Origin: Corythucha ciliata
Lineage: Eukaryota > Arthropoda > Insecta > Hemiptera > Tingidae
Direction of reading: 5' to 3'
Assembly (NCBI GenBank): GCA_038030265.1
Contig: CM075938.1
Coordinates: 23,785,009-23,849,008, forward strand
Length of the DNA stretch: 64,000 nucleotides
The notes beneath the pieces are model-generated. The model was not told the DNA's origin and did not search any database. It saw only the letters and a list, made by a program, of their open reading frames with translations. Made by a program: the position numbers and the translations under genes. Below are positions 21,833 through 35,252 of this stretch, piece by piece; position 1 is the first letter of the stretch; every line of letters begins with the position of its first letter.

Positions 21833-24800
21833 AAAAAAGCACAAAAAGTGTGTTTCCTGAAAACTTGCTACGTGCTGTTTAAATACCGACAACTTCGGGA
21901 TAAGTTTTAAGAAGACTTTGGATGATACACCAAGATCGCGGCGAAGTTTCACTGCCAAAAACTGAGGAGAAGTTAGGAAAAGGGAAAGGACCTTTTTATT
22001 AATAAAAGGTTTACTCGTTTTAGATGTTTGTTGTTGACTTTTCGAGCTCAATGTAATTAGCTCTTTGAACAGTTAAAGAAGAATGGGTGAAGGAAGAGAG
22101 AAGATTGAGAAAACTGACGTCATGATGAGGGGCAAGGAAGGGGAATGTGTGAACTCCTTAATTCCTGAATCTTCAGTATCCTGAAAACTTTTCCCTTTCT
22201 CGCCCCTTATGCAGGCATTTATTCCCCCACCCCCCACCGCCGTGAAAAACTTCATCAAAAAGAAGTTTTTCACCAAAAGAAAAGCAGAGCCTTTGGAGTC
22301 ATTTCTGCTGAAACATTCTAACAAGGAAAGAATCTCGGTAACAACTATTTTACTTCTGTGTTTACACGGGCATAAGCTAAGGTCTCCTCCTATTCGTGGT
22401 TTTGCTTACTTAGGCGGCGTTTGTGGTGGTGGTGGTGGTGGTGGGGCGGGGTATCGATGAATTGGTGTATTTTTCATTCATAAAACATCGATATCCTTTT
22501 CTAGCCTGGAATTGGTAAAATGGCTGTAAATGCGAGCTAAACACTCATCAAAATTAACCAACCCGGGGAATTGAGTCATTTTCTGTATAGCGCCCCCCCC
22601 CCCCCCGGCACCATCAGTCTATTTCAAGCCATTAATTTGAAACCGACTAATTTCAGGGTCCTTTTTCGCGTTCATAAATAGATAAATTTCTTAACCCTCC
22701 CAAGTATTCTTTGAAGTACAAATACAGCTGTGGTAGAGGTGAGGTCGGGGTGAGAGAGCCGACGAAGCCCCTTTTTGAAAGATAATCTTGAACCTCTCAC
22801 CCCACGAAACGTGGCTGCCTCTTATGAAATCATTTCTATTCATTCTTTTCTCAAAAGGGGTTATATTGTTGGTGGGGAGGGGAACCGTGTAGTCTTTGAA
22901 AGAGAGAGAATGAGTGTGAGCGAGTGAAAATATAGTGATCAGGAAAGAGAGAATCATAACTCCGTGTTTCAAAATTAGTATTATCGATCGATTTAATAAT
23001 ATCTCACTCGGATTATAGAGGAGCTTAAAGGGTTTGCTTCTAAGCTTTCTAAGGTGGTTGGAAAGTGCTGGAGAAGTCACGCATATTATGGGCTTATCAA
23101 GTGGCAACTTCTAAAGGTTTTCCAGGAGGTGTTCGAATTCAATTAAAACCAATATTTATTTTGAATTGCTTGTCTTCTTAGTGCTCCGTTGTTTCTATCG
23201 GTTGGTTGTTATTCCAAGACTGGAACTACAGTACTGGTTGACTCTGTCCATATTGAAGGGTGGCGCCTCCAGTGTACCTCCTACGACTGAGGAGCGTTGA
23301 GAAAAAAAGTAGAATTCCCACCCCTCCTCCATTCATTTTACCAACGTTCAAGACTCTATTCTAAATCTTGTCTAAACAGTACCGCTTGGGCGTTAATTAA
23401 AAAAAACTACTTCTCCCGGTGTGTCGAGAGGGGTTGCTAATGAAAAACTCCCCCTGTTTTTCTAAGGGTTCGTTTAAAAAAAAAAATAATTGCTTTCAAA
23501 TTCCACCCGGGAGAGTGGCAAGCTTTTGCCTCTTTCCCTTAATCCGTTCCATATTAGGTGGCTTGTTAAAGAGATGTTCGTGTGAAATGGTGAGGGGGTT
23601 GAGGGGAAAAAGCTTGGTGTTGTTAGTGGATCAAAAGTTTCTCTCTTTTTGTAAAGATCGGTCGTGTAAAAAGAGATGGAATAAACTTGTGTGCATGAGC
23701 AGGGGGGGCGAGGGAATTCGAGTGTGTTGTGTGATTAAAATGGCCTGGAGGGGTTCGTGGGGGGGGAAGGGGTAGGACAGGCTTTTACCAGCATAACTTT
23801 TCACCGAGTAAAGCCTACACTTATAATTATTGCTTAATTATTCACGAGTTAGGAAAAGATGGGGCTTGATGAGAAACATGGGAGGAAAGTAAATGGAGTT
23901 TCTTGGTTGTGGCTAGGGTTGTTAGTACGAGGGTGACGAAACTCACCCCTCACTCTCGTCTTGTGTAATATAAACGGAAAACTCAACCTTACTCGATGTA
24001 CTTGTATACAGTCCGTGAAAGAGCACTTTTTCACCTCAGACAACCTTTTTGAATTTGAATTTCGGTATCGCAGCCTAAGTTCAAGAAACAAAAGCATTGA
24101 CTTTATTATATCCTCCCTCTCCAACGCCCGTTATTTCTGTCTCGAATTTAGTGTATCATAAAATTTATATGACTGACGTTTATGAATAACTCAAACATTC
24201 GACGCTCTTCTCTTATCCCTTGATGAGAAAATGGGTTCCTTTCTAGGAAAGTCAGGGTTTTTTTCTCCCTTCCCCGGCTGCAAAGTACTAGCGTATCTCA
24301 ACATCACGTAAAAGACAAGAGTGAAAAGTTTGTTTTATTTAGTTACATCCCTCCACGCCCCCTCACACAGTGCCCCATCATTCCTTTTGCTACCTTTATT
24401 TGAAACTACACCGATGAGGGTGGAAAACTCGGTGGAAAACGCGAAGAATCTCACCGCGCCCCCTCCACCATCAGAGCCACATCTCTTGTTCTCTTCTTAT
24501 TCACCTCCGCGCCCATAGTATTTGAAGGGCGTAGAAGCACTTAAAAACTTCACTCAATCTCCTTACTTTACTAACAGAATGAAAAGAGAGAAGGTAGTGA
24601 TGTGTACGAAAGGGGTGTGTTGGTGGGGAGGTTTTTTTTTATTTTTTTTTTTTAGGAGAAAGTTGAACATCGTGAGTTTGGTGGCATGGTCCAATAAGGT
24701 GGTGGTGGGGGGAGAACAGAACTCATTTAGGGAACGACTTGCGAGTCGTAAATTAACCTTCTCTTCATCTCTTCATGGTTTTAGTTTCTTTAAGTTATTG

Positions 24801-26152
24801 CCGCCTTGGTCTTAGTTCTCTGTTTTGTTCTAATGGGCAAGTTTTTATTAGAAAAATCCACACACAAAACAAGTTTTTATCTATCTCGTTTTGGATAGAT
24901 CGCTATTTACGCGTTATTGCTGTTGGAGATCTAGTACATGCCGTCATTTACTGTTGAAGTTAGAGATTTAAAGCGTAAATCGATCCCATTTTGAAAATGA
25001 CCATTTTGCTAATTGATGCACAAATGAATTCGCGTAATGGTAATTTTCAAAGCTTTCAAGTCATTCGAGATACAATGGCGTGTATACACCGGTTTTGTGA
25101 CTAATCGAATAGCTCGAAGAGGATGGTGAGGGTGTATAGGCTTTGATGTAACTGCGTTCTCGTTCCTCATAAGAGCGCGGAGTTCGCTTATTCCGCCACG
25201 ACACCTGCACCCTATGGTCCGAAGAGTGACACATCGACAAGCTCTCTCTGCCAGTGAAAGGGGTGAGGGGGGTCTAATCGCGTACACGTTCAATCGTTAT
25301 TTAGTTATCCACCTCTCCTGATTCCTTCACCATTGCTAAACATTTCAGCGCGACAATAAACGACAAAAGCAAACTCATGGTGAAACGAACTTAGTGAGCA
25401 GGGTAAGAATGTCGTGTTTGAAAAGAGTGGGGTGGGGGTTCATAGTCGTTAGTGTTAACAAGCTGTTCCCACCCCACGTTAAAATTTAGTATTTTCGTTC
25501 GTTTCGCGTGTCTTCTAACATTTTAGCGTCTGTCCACAACCAACACCCACACTTCGAAAGATTCGTCATGTGCACATGGGACGGGCACCTTTTGTGTGGC
25601 ATCCAAGTTTTCTCGAACATTATTGGTGCATTCTTGGATGCCTCGTTTGATTTGATAGACGGGCAGGGACGCGAATTCGATGAGTGTTGCCATTTTAAGA
25701 CCGCGCCCGACCTTAATGGGATTTTGTAGGACATATCGAACATGTAACGGTTTTTTAAAGCCCCGAAATAACATGGTCGAACGGTGAAACTGACAGTTGC
25801 AGGGGCAATTCAAGAGTTCTGTGGTCCGGGCTGATAGAACTGTCAATCTTTGTCAAATTTCCGGTTTTGGAACCGCAGTCCATTACAATAGACCGAGGAA
25901 AAATCTTGATTTCTACGGTTTGGTGCAAGCCTGGCCATGGCCTTTTCCTCAGGCATGTTATGGCTGACCCTGAAGTGGTCAATTCATGGAGCAACATTAA
26001 ATTAGGGAAGTTTCACGGCGAGTAACGAGAGTTTTCCTTGGTAGATGCACCTATTGGGGTTGGGGCGGAACCACTCTCACAATATCCCAACAAGGTACCT
26101 ACATAGTATAACTTTTACGGAGCCCAAAATTAGGGCTCTCTCTCAATTTCAA
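21833..26152. other. Unique intron-like DNA, no gene seen
   Basis: Includes (GGT)n near 22424, a C13 run at 22590, poly-A and poly-T runs, and scattered AT-rich sequence. ORFs such as 23419-23775 are basic, Gly/Trp-rich and unlike any family I know. The antisense pair at 25486-25846 is discussed under rejected items. Confidence 0.45.
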
Positions 26153-26365
26153 GGGGTCCATACACGCACAAAAATTATTGCGCAATAAATTTGAACAATA
26201 TTTTGACGTTTACCCTACACGTTCAATATATTGCGTGAAAGGGGTTTTTACTTTATTTTTCAGATCTTTTCAAACGAAAATGGTTTGCACGAGATATTGC
26301 GCAGCCCATCAATACGTTCAACTTCATTGTTCAACCCCTATACTTATTGTGCGTGTACGAGAGAT
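26153..26365. mobile_element. TIR element, CCATACRCGC family, copy 2
   Basis: The left end GGGGTCCATACACGCACAAA (26153) is partly matched by the right end in reverse (CTCTCGTACACGCACAATAA from 26364). Inside, ATTGCGCAATAAATTTG and ATTTTGACGTTTACC match the right half of the element at 7399-7960 read in reverse. About 213 bp and non-coding. Both copies carry many TTGCGCAA/GCGCAAT words. Confidence 0.55.
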
Positions 26366-26374
26366 TTAACCGCG

Positions 26375-26690
26375 AATAAGCGATTTTTTCAGATACAGCC
26401 ATGAATTAACGCTCTTTCTGAATTTTACCTGCGAATTGGCCCTTTTTCCTATTTTACCCGCGTTTCCTGTAATTTTGTACTTGAATTGGCGCTTTTTATC
26501 CATGTTAGCACTTTTTCCTTATTAGAGACGCGAATAGCGTTTATCTCAATTTCATCCATGAATTAGCGTTTTTTCTCTTCAGCTGCTAATTAGTGATTTC
26601 CCCCGATTTAGCCGCATGAATTAGCGCTTTTTCTCAATTTTAGCTACTATTTTGCGGCCTCAATATATATAGCCTCAATTTTAGTCGGAT
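26375..26690 (+). repeat. Degenerate ~30 bp repeat array, family B
   Basis: About ten units of the type 'gaattagcgctttttctcaattttagctgc', diverged. Same words as 1620-1765, 37320-37390 and 60850-61040. Confidence 0.65.
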
Positions 26691-29600
26691 TGAATAAAAA
26701 ATGGCGCAAGACACGCGAAGTAAAGGAGTCTAATCGCCGTCCAATCGCATACCAAGTCTCCTTTTCACGTTCCTACGTGATCATGAAACTCAAACATTCT
26801 CGTCTGTAAGCTTTTCGTGGGCCCGAGGTGGTTCTCCCTCCTCACAGTACCTTGGTACGCTCGCGGTACAATGACGCCTGCGAATTAAGATGAAGTGCAA
26901 AAGGTTACACGTTAGCCTACCCTACTAACGCATCCCACAAATTGATTTTTAAAAATATGGGGGGGGGGGTGCAAGGGAATGTGGTTTTCAGTGAATGGTG
27001 AAGATGGGAATTCGGGGAGTGGAAATAACAAATGTGGTGAGAAGTTATACCTCACCATGCACGACACGACTGTCTGTCAAGGAGGGATATAACTTAAAAT
27101 GTAACTACTCTCAGTCGGTAAAGGTTTTGCGTCACTGAGCGTCAAGTTCTTCCACCTCTTTGCAAGGTCCTAAATCGGTCGGGACGTGCCTTGAAGATGG
27201 GTGATGGGTTCGGGGGTGGAGGGTTGTGTTCCGCGGTGTCGGCGGGGGTTGTGTGTCAAATCGATGTGCTCTCTTGCGCACGCGCTCTAATACCTTTTTC
27301 AAAAACAGCACCGCGTGATTATTATTCTTCCCATTTTTCCCCCGCTTTTTGTTTTTAATTTCTCCTGACAACAATTAAGGTCGCCCCTTCACGATTAGCA
27401 ATTTACCCCACCGAATGAATATAGGGAACTCGGGGGGAGATTTTCGATTTTATAAAAATGACTGTTAACGACAGTTTATACCCCCTTTTTAATTGATTCT
27501 TTTTCATATCACTCACGCCCACCCTCCTCCCTTCCATGACCATCATCACGGTAGTGATGTGTGCAGTTATCTCTAAAATTGTAAGCTTCTTTTCAAAGTA
27601 TATTGTTTTGCGAGATTCTTTCACACCTCATTCTCCCGTATTCCGTATTCCGACAGTTTTATTACGTGAAGCGGCTAATTGGATTCTTGCTGTTGCCACT
27701 TAGTGCAAACGAGTCGTGTCGTGAAAAGGACGATGCGGAAGAGGTGATTTAGGGGGAGAGGGGGAGGATTCAAAATGAAAACATTTACTCAGGTTAAAAT
27801 ACCGTAAACATGTTTGCTCATCCCCCCCTCTTTAAATAACTACGAGTGGTGCGCGTTCGGTGGAAGGGGGTCAAATTTATTGTAAAGTTCAAAAAGAGGA
27901 CTTTTTCAATTAATTGCATTCCCCTCGCCCTGTTGTGACGATTTTTCCACTTGTCTCCCCACACCACTCCGTCGAAAAAGTCGATTTTCAGGTAAATAAA
28001 CTTAAATGCTCAACTCCCCCTCCCCTACCAACCCTTGTATTCAAAGAGGAACTTCCCCGGCATGTTCCAGAACTTGGAGAAGACTTACACCCTCCTCACA
28101 CAAGCACCCCTCATCCCATCCAGATCTATCAACACTGTCACGCTTTCGCCCTTTTCAAGAGTTTGACAAATCAGCGGCTTTTGTCTTCTGGAAGAGGGAA
28201 CGAAAGCCGCGGCTTGTTGGCATTTTAGGGGTTGTGGTGGGGATCCGGGGTGGATAGGGGTTGAAGAGAGAGTTAGCTATGGCTGCGACGTTTGGCGTTG
28301 TTTGGAAATCCGGATTTAAGACAAGATCCGCCATTTGCATACAAAGGGATAACTTGTTATTATTCAATTAAGGAGCAACCTTTGAGTAGAAATTTAGGTG
28401 AGAGGTGTTCTGTTTTCTGGAGGGGGGGGTGTTGCTTAAATTTAGGGATGAGCCGTCTTTCACTACCTGTCATCTCTGATAGGTACGACGGTGAGGATGG
28501 TGGGAGAGAGGGGCGGGGGGTATGTAGAACGAAACTGAGTCGTATATGTACCAGGAAAGAAGGAATGTCATATTGTGCGATGCTCAACTCTCTCTATCCA
28601 CTACTTTTAACAGGGTGAACAACGTTCTCTCCCACTCCCCCCTTTCATCATTCTTCTGTGAATATGATTCAACTCGAGTGGAAATTGCATTTTCCGCATG
28701 GAAGAGACGGTAGGGATCTACCAGCATCCTTTGGTTGTAAGGAACATGGGTCGGGGAAAACTGTAAGTCTTACGCAATGAAGCCTATATAGGCCAAGGTG
28801 AAGAGAATTTACAGCTGAACGTCTGTAAATTTTTAGATAATAAATTTGACAACCCCCCTCCACCACCAATAAATCGCTTAGAAAAGTTAGCAACGCGAGG
28901 CACGCCTCATTCCCAATCTACCAACGATGCACCGCAAGTGGGCATACAAACTCTTGTGCGTTCTCTGTTTCCCCACAGGTTGGCTTTGAATTGGACGGAT
29001 ATTGCCGTTGGATTCAAGAAGGTGTGACCGACGTGACGAATGGTGTGCGGTGAAATGTTGGGTGGCCGTGATGGGGGAAGGGGGTGGCGATGCCTTGGGA
29101 GAAGCATCCCATTAAAAGTTTGTTTTGCGGGGAGTTTACTATGATATCGTGTCGAGGGGGGGGGGGTTTCGAGTAGCAACGAGAGAAACTGGGTGTGACT
29201 TTAAGCGCAGCTCCGTGAAAAGCCGGTAGCAAAAGGGGGCAATTATAAATTTTCGAGAAAACTAGCCGGCTGGAAACTCCTCTGGAATTGGTTGCTCGAT
29301 GGGGTGGTGGGGAATGAGAGGAATAAAAAGGAGTCGTAGCCCGGCTGTGTTGCAGGGGAATGAACGATAGGTGGTGGTGGTGGCGGAGAGGGGTTTCTAA
29401 CTCTTTTTAAAACAGAGCCATTTTAATAAAAGACTTCACAAATAAACACTGAACTTCTCAGTCCTCTCAAACCCTCCCATTCCATCAAACACAGTTAACT
29501 AGGTCGTGCCATAATTGATATGAAGCGGCTTTGTTTCGTGAAAAGTACCGCACGAGCGTTCATTTAATCTGTAGGGTAATTACGGTATGGTCATGAATGC

Positions 29601-32600
29601 AAAAAAAAAAATCACCCACTCCCAAAATTATGACTTACCACCTAATTGACTGTGTTTAAGAGTAATAGAGGACGAGTTTCGCTAAAAAAAGCGATGCTTT
29701 CTAATTTTATGGGTTAAAAAGGATGCAGTTTGCTGCACCAAGCGTAAAGAGTGGGAGAAACTCAACTCAATGCAAATTTTAGTAAAGATCCTTTAAGGGT
29801 TGACGGTAGGAAAGGCATGGGGGAGATTATTTGACTTTAAAATGTTATTCTTCAGCTTCCATTTCATTAGGAGAGTGATTTTAAGAATCGTGCAGATTTC
29901 TAAAGGGCCTGCCGCTTGGATGTAAAATAAATGTATTTCGTGCCACCCTCCAAACCGCCTGGTTCATTCTCAGCTGCACGATTTATTTGTGTCTTGAGGG
30001 TTTGACTCCTCTGACGCCACTCAGGGATTTGGCGATTTTGAACGTGGTGAGTGCTGAACATGCCACCCATGTGGTTAACCCTTCTTCCTCTAACCAAACC
30101 AGCCCGCAAGTCCTCCCTTCCCTTATCAATCGCCTTCTGTAGCTTGAACTGTTTCTTATGGATATGAGTAGAGTTTTTCAGGGTTTTCGCGATTACCTTA
30201 TTTTCAACCCTAAAGCCTCTTTTTCACCATTCCATAGCACCTATAAACCGTATTCCTATACTTTCCTATCGAACCGTATCAATCCCCCTCCCACACACAC
30301 TCACACCCCCCCCCCACAACCAATCCTGCGCCGCTATTAGCTCGCCTTCGAAAATGATAAATGGAGGAAAGGTTTCCAGCCATTTATACCTCTCCGGTGA
30401 AGTTATGTGATTCTACCTCTATCCGACCCCTCGCCATCATCCCCCTTCACCTCTCCATTACCAGTTAACCGAATACCTTTCGTTGCTATAAATATTTGAA
30501 CCTCTATACCTTCACTTTAACAAGATATAGTAAATATATTAGGGTATAATGCATGGAAGGGAGATAGCATTTTCTTGGTCGTATTTTTAAACTTTTTCCG
30601 TCCCCCCCCCCCTCGGTGGTTGAGGAAGGGATTGTCTCGTATGAATGGAGAATCTTGTTTTGTCTCATTTTGTTACCTCCCTCCTCACCAGCTTTACTGC
30701 AGATACCCCCCCCTCCTACATACCATTTCAAAAAATGATATTGCCGAGACCTCTCCGAGTTATTGTTGAGGTGGAAAAAGGGGCTGTGGGCTTGTTATTG
30801 TTGTGTGTGAGTGGGAGTATCCTCGCTTGTAGATGTAATTTCTGGGGAGCAATATGAACGTTATATTAGATGCGAAAAGTCTCGAAGAAGGATAGAATTG
30901 GGTTGGGTTAGTGGCGTGGGGAGGGGGGTTAGAGCTAGTATTAAGGCGTCTTCCTCTCCTAGGAGAGTATGAACGTTCTGTGATAAGAAGAAGAAGGAAA
31001 GTTGTGTAGAATTGTGACAAGTGACGAAATGGGGAGAAGACTGATCCTCTCATCATTGGAAGGATGGGGTGGATTTTTTTTTTTTTTTTTTTTTTTTTTT
31101 GGCCGGCGGGCTTTTTTGCTTTTACCTTCATATTCCATTTCAACAACAAAAACCAAGGAGTGGGAAATGTGGCGTCGTTAGTAGATTGCTGTGGTGCATA
31201 TGGATGATGACGAGGGGGGGGATTTAGAGGTATTGGATTTCCCTTGTCAACAGCTGCTTGGAGCTGTGACGGAGATGGTGGGGGTGGAAAAACGTTGGCA
31301 GTGTTGAGAGGTTCAATCTTAAGAATAAATTGCAGTCTCGGGACCACCCCTTTCTTGAGCCATTACCATGGATGGACGCAGCATCATAGGAGGTGGGGCG
31401 CTCATGGAAAGCTCTTATTTTAGATTTTGAATATTTTCAATTAGTTGTTCTCTATTGAATTATTATGTTGTAAATCTTCTAAAACGTTACAATGTTTTCG
31501 TTATTCTTATCATTTACCGACTTTGTTTTGTGTTCTCACCCCTTTTCATTTTTCATGGTGCATTCCACGCCCCCTGAGGAAAACCCCTGGACATCATCCC
31601 CCTTCCACCACCAACACTTTCATTTTTCTGGTTGGAGCCTGAGGGGTCCTGTGAGTAAAGTCAATTGGAATTGAGCTCTAGGACTGTGTTCATTCAATTC
31701 ACTCCATCGTTGAGTCATCTTATAAGGAATTTAATTACCTTCTGAAAGTCTAAATGCTTTTGTGAGGTTTCGTATTTCTTTACTCTCTGCCATCAAACCG
31801 ACACCCTCCTCTACAACCCCTTCGCCTTTAAAATCCAAGTTTCAAAACGTCCGGGTGTATTAAAGAAACTGCTTCTTTTCTGTTGAATAGTGTAGTTGTT
31901 GCAAGTGAGGGAGGGGGTGGGGGGTGTTGTGTGGACGAAGACGTGAGTTGAAAGCGTGGAATACTTCCGATGGTTTTGGGGTTGGTGAGGAAGGGAAATA
32001 TTTGAAAGAAGTCAGTAAAAGGAGCGCATTCTTGACATTACTTGACCATAGCAGGAAGGAGCGTTACGGAAAGAGGAATGAGCTTATTTTAAGAAATGTA
32101 GCGATTCTCTATCGTTTAAATGTATTGTTCCGTGTAGCCTTCCGAAGAGAGTTAGGGAATGCTACAATTTTTTTTCTTCAGCTTGTTATACGCATGTCAC
32201 GTCTGGAACATGTTTCTTTACACTTCTGAACGGGTAACTGTTGGAGTTGGTTTTAACGTATATAAAAGTATTGGCAAAAGTATTTTTGCTGTAATCCACA
32301 GCCTGGTCGCGAACCGGGAGCTTAATTAGGTTATTAATAGCGATGAAATGAATGGAGCTCAATGGAATACAAAGCGTAGTTCGTGTTTATTAATGTTAAG
32401 AATGAGCGTGCCCACTGTTTCACAGCGTTCGTTTGGTGTGGCAAGGGTACAATTTAATAGTTCTATACGGCCCCCCTCACGTCGACCCCCCCCCCAACGC
32501 CCCTTCTTTTACAATTACACGCTGGGATACAAATGTCCCTGCATGACAAATATTCTCCTGTCCCGGGACTCGCCCGTGTCACTCCCTCCCATCTCTTCAT

Positions 32601-34098
32601 CCCTCCTCCGTGAAGCGCTGAAATGGTGTCATGGGGCGACAGACGAGGGCTGGTGAGGCAAAGGTTCTCCGGCTACAGCATACTAAACATGCAACAGTCC
32701 TGAGTGCCATACACATTCTTTGTTGATGGTTCACAAGGCGTTGGTGCTTTATCCCTACCCGCCATCACCACCACTACCACTCCATCATCAACGGGTTATG
32801 AATACCACAACGACCGTGCCACCACCTTTCATAAACACACACATACGCCACTATTCCGCTAAATTACATCTTGAAGTGTAATTAATGCCGCTCCGACTAT
32901 TCGCTGGGGGCTAATTACTTTTTCATCAATGTTCTTGTCGTTGGTCTTAGGCTGGCGGTGGTGGCAGTTGTGGGGGCGGGGAGGGGTTGTTCTCAAAGTC
33001 TTGTTTTCTAATGAATCTTGCCTCGCAATAACATTCCCCGCGTCATGTAATTACAATTAATTAATCACCATAATAAATAAGCCCAGGTCGTAAGAGAAAT
33101 AGCGCTGAAAAGCGCTTGTAAGGCTTTAAATAAACTTGTTAGAAAGAAAGCAAGCTGGTGACAGCTTTAGCAAAAAGGGGTATGGAGAGTCATTTTTCCT
33201 CCCTTTAGAAACGAGGCGCCATATTGAATGATAACCGATAGCAAATTAATTTTCGGTCTCCTTTTTAGGAAGATAGTCATTTCCCCAAAGTTTTCGCACT
33301 TTGTTTTAAAATCGATAAGCTTCTATTTCCAACCCTTCACCAACCCATGAAAAAAAAAAAAAAAACCTACAGCTCTATTGTAGTCATTAATTCAGCTCAC
33401 GAAGCAGTAGCAAACTGAAGGAAAGAGATAGCCGGCCATTAGAGGAGAAGAAGGCCGCACTCTCTCTCGTTCGCTACACCAAATACCTGTTTGTGCTCTG
33501 ATTTAATGCTCCCGAGCAATATTGAAAGGAACCTCCTTCACCCCCCCCCCATCACCTCCTGTTCTGCTTCATCCATTTCAGCAATACCCCACCGCGCACT
33601 GTCTATCCAACAGCACTGTCTAAACTCTCGTGCAAACAGGCAGTCGGCTTACTTTGGACGGAGTTACGAGGGGTACAAGTTGCTAAGATGTGGATAGAAT
33701 TGATGTTGAGGGATGGTGGGGAGGGGCGTCTAGTGAGTGGCTAAGGATAGTGACGAGGGGGTTTGAAGGAGGGTTAGGCTTTCATCACCTCAAGCTCTCC
33801 TCACCCACTCGCTTTGCCCTCTTTAGGTGCTCCAAAGTAATAATAAGCTTATTCGAAGGAACTCGAAAGGGGTTTGTGAGTTAGTAGTGTTTGGTAGCGG
33901 AGGGGAGGGTAAGAGGGTCAGAAATAAAAGCACCAGTAACGGCAATGGTATAGTGGCAATGATTTGAACTGTCCTAGTTACTCTCCCTTTTATCTTAATT
34001 CTGAGGGCCTTACTCAGAAACCCACCTTTAAGAAAAGAATTAACTAAAGGAGTTGAAAAATTAGACGGTTTATAAAAAGCTGTCATCTGTTTCAAAGC
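26691..34098. other. Unique intron-like DNA, no gene seen
   Basis: Homopolymer-rich unique sequence (G10 at 26961, T27 at 31074-31100, G runs at 29155). The largest ORF (30760-31347, - strand, 195 codons) is Pro-rich with a poly-Lys run encoded by the T27 tract and is not credible as a gene. No conserved exon recognised. Confidence 0.45.
31074..31100 (+). repeat. T27 homopolymer
   Basis: Uninterrupted T run. It could be the poly-A tail of a - strand retroposed sequence, but no body with a target duplication was recognised. Confidence 0.9.
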
Positions 34099-34110
34099 GT
34101 TTAAAGGAGA

Positions 34111-34677
34111 CTTGAAGAATAACGACTTGTCTACTCACTGAGATTACACCTTTATTATTTCGACTCGGTGAACCGGTTTTCAATGTATTTTATACATCAT
34201 CCTCAGACCTAACACACAAGGCATCGTTACAAAAATATTTATAACAAAAAACAAGCACAAAAAGTCCTTACCTATGTCAATAGGTGATAAAATTAATCTA
34301 ATTAAGTTGTGGGTGTGAATCACTACATTTGAAAATAGAAATAAAATTCATAATAAATATATGTATAATGAATAAGCCGCTCAAAGGTTTACCGCCCGTT
34401 CCACACCGTTGTCTAGCTGCCTACTGAATACGAAGGACCGCGAATTATCTCTTGCAATCTCACCACCTAGTAAATTCGAGACAAGTGGGAGAAAAAACGA
34501 ATTACTACCTGCCAGCCGATCGTTCAAACATCCTGGATGAGCCTTTACTTTACCTCTATGTCTATTTCGAACGCCTCCAGCGAGTCCAGCATTCGCCCTC
34601 TTCCCTGCGTATGAAGAATTTGCGACTGATGTGTTGACTCCACACCATAAGTGGCAATGTGTTGCTGAAACCGAGCA
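34111..34677 (-). repeat. Penelope left arm (inverted copy)
   Basis: Reverse complement of 35067-35660 with scattered substitutions. It lacks about 45 bp present in the right arm near 35430-35470. It contains the antisense of the AHPGCLNDR coding stretch, so ORFs on the - strand here (for example 34381-34767) are copies or shadows. Confidence 0.9.
34162..34206 (-). ncRNA. Hammerhead-ribozyme-like motif, left arm
   Basis: Inverted copy of the motif at 35565-35609: CTGAGGA, a 6 bp hairpin, GAAA, a short GC hairpin and GTC. Same caveats as the right copy. Confidence 0.4.
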
Positions 34678-34829
34678 AATTCTTTTTTTTTGCGGTTCAC
34701 CGCAAATTGGTTCACCGCTTAGCTGGCAAATGTGAAAGGCGGAAATTGAGCTGGCTGACTTTTTCATCTCAAGACATACATAGTGGTTTTACCTGTCTGT
34801 TTTCTGGATGGATAATCTTGCCGTACGTA

Positions 34830-35252
34830 GGTGAGCTGACTGAGGTAGTTGGTGGAATTTTAAAAAGATACGGCCTCAAAGTTACTTTTAAAAGTGAAGG
34901 CTCCCTACGTTCTAAACTCTCTCGTTTGAAGGATCCCGTTCCTCCGCAGCACCGCAGTGGGGTATTTCGGTTAACCTGCATGGGTTGTAAAGAAGCTACC
35001 TACGTGTGGAAGGCGGCCCGTCGGTTCTCAGTTAGCTGGAAAGAACATCTGTCGAGAGCGGATTCTTGGTTTCGGCAACACATTGCCACTTGTGGTGTGG
35101 AGTCAACACATCAGGCGCAAATTCTTCATACGCAGGGAACAGGGCGAATGCTGGACTCGCTGGAGGCGTTCGAAATAGACATTGAGGTAAAGGCTCATCC
35201 AGGGTGTTTGAACGATCGCTGGAAGGTAGTAATTCGTTTTTTCTCCCACTAG
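34830..35252 (+). pseudogene. Penelope-like element ORF, C-terminal GIY-YIG endonuclease region (5' truncated)
   Basis: The open frame runs from 34659 to the TAG at 35250-35252, but family resemblance starts near 34818. Seen: ILPYVGELTEVVGGILKRYG and LRSKLSRLKDPVP, the linker region after the reverse transcriptase; then SGVFRLTCMGC ... TYVWKAARRFSVSWKEHLS ... WFRQHIATCG ... ILHTQGTGRMLDSLEAFEI. This parallels the GIY-YIG domain of Penelope-like elements (G-V-Y-R-I-x-C ... Y-I-G ... R ... EH ... LEAFEI). GIY is GVF and YIG is YVW here, so the active centre is altered. The catalytic Glu position (LEAFEI) and zinc-type Cys remain. Upstream reverse transcriptase is missing, so this is a dead fragment. 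Confidence 0.85.

Noticed and set aside
25486..25997. Overlapping ORFs on both strands, with a - strand stretch (RYVLQNPIKVG) faintly like a piggyBac transposase motif
   Set aside because: The resemblance is a dozen residues with no catalytic Asp pattern and no TIR or TTAA flanks. A profile search with piggyBac DDE would decide.
30760..31347. 195-codon ORF on the - strand, one of the longest non-transposon frames
   Set aside because: Pro-rich with a Lys run encoded by the T27 homopolymer, overlapping an unrelated ORF in another frame; no domain, splice or conservation signal.
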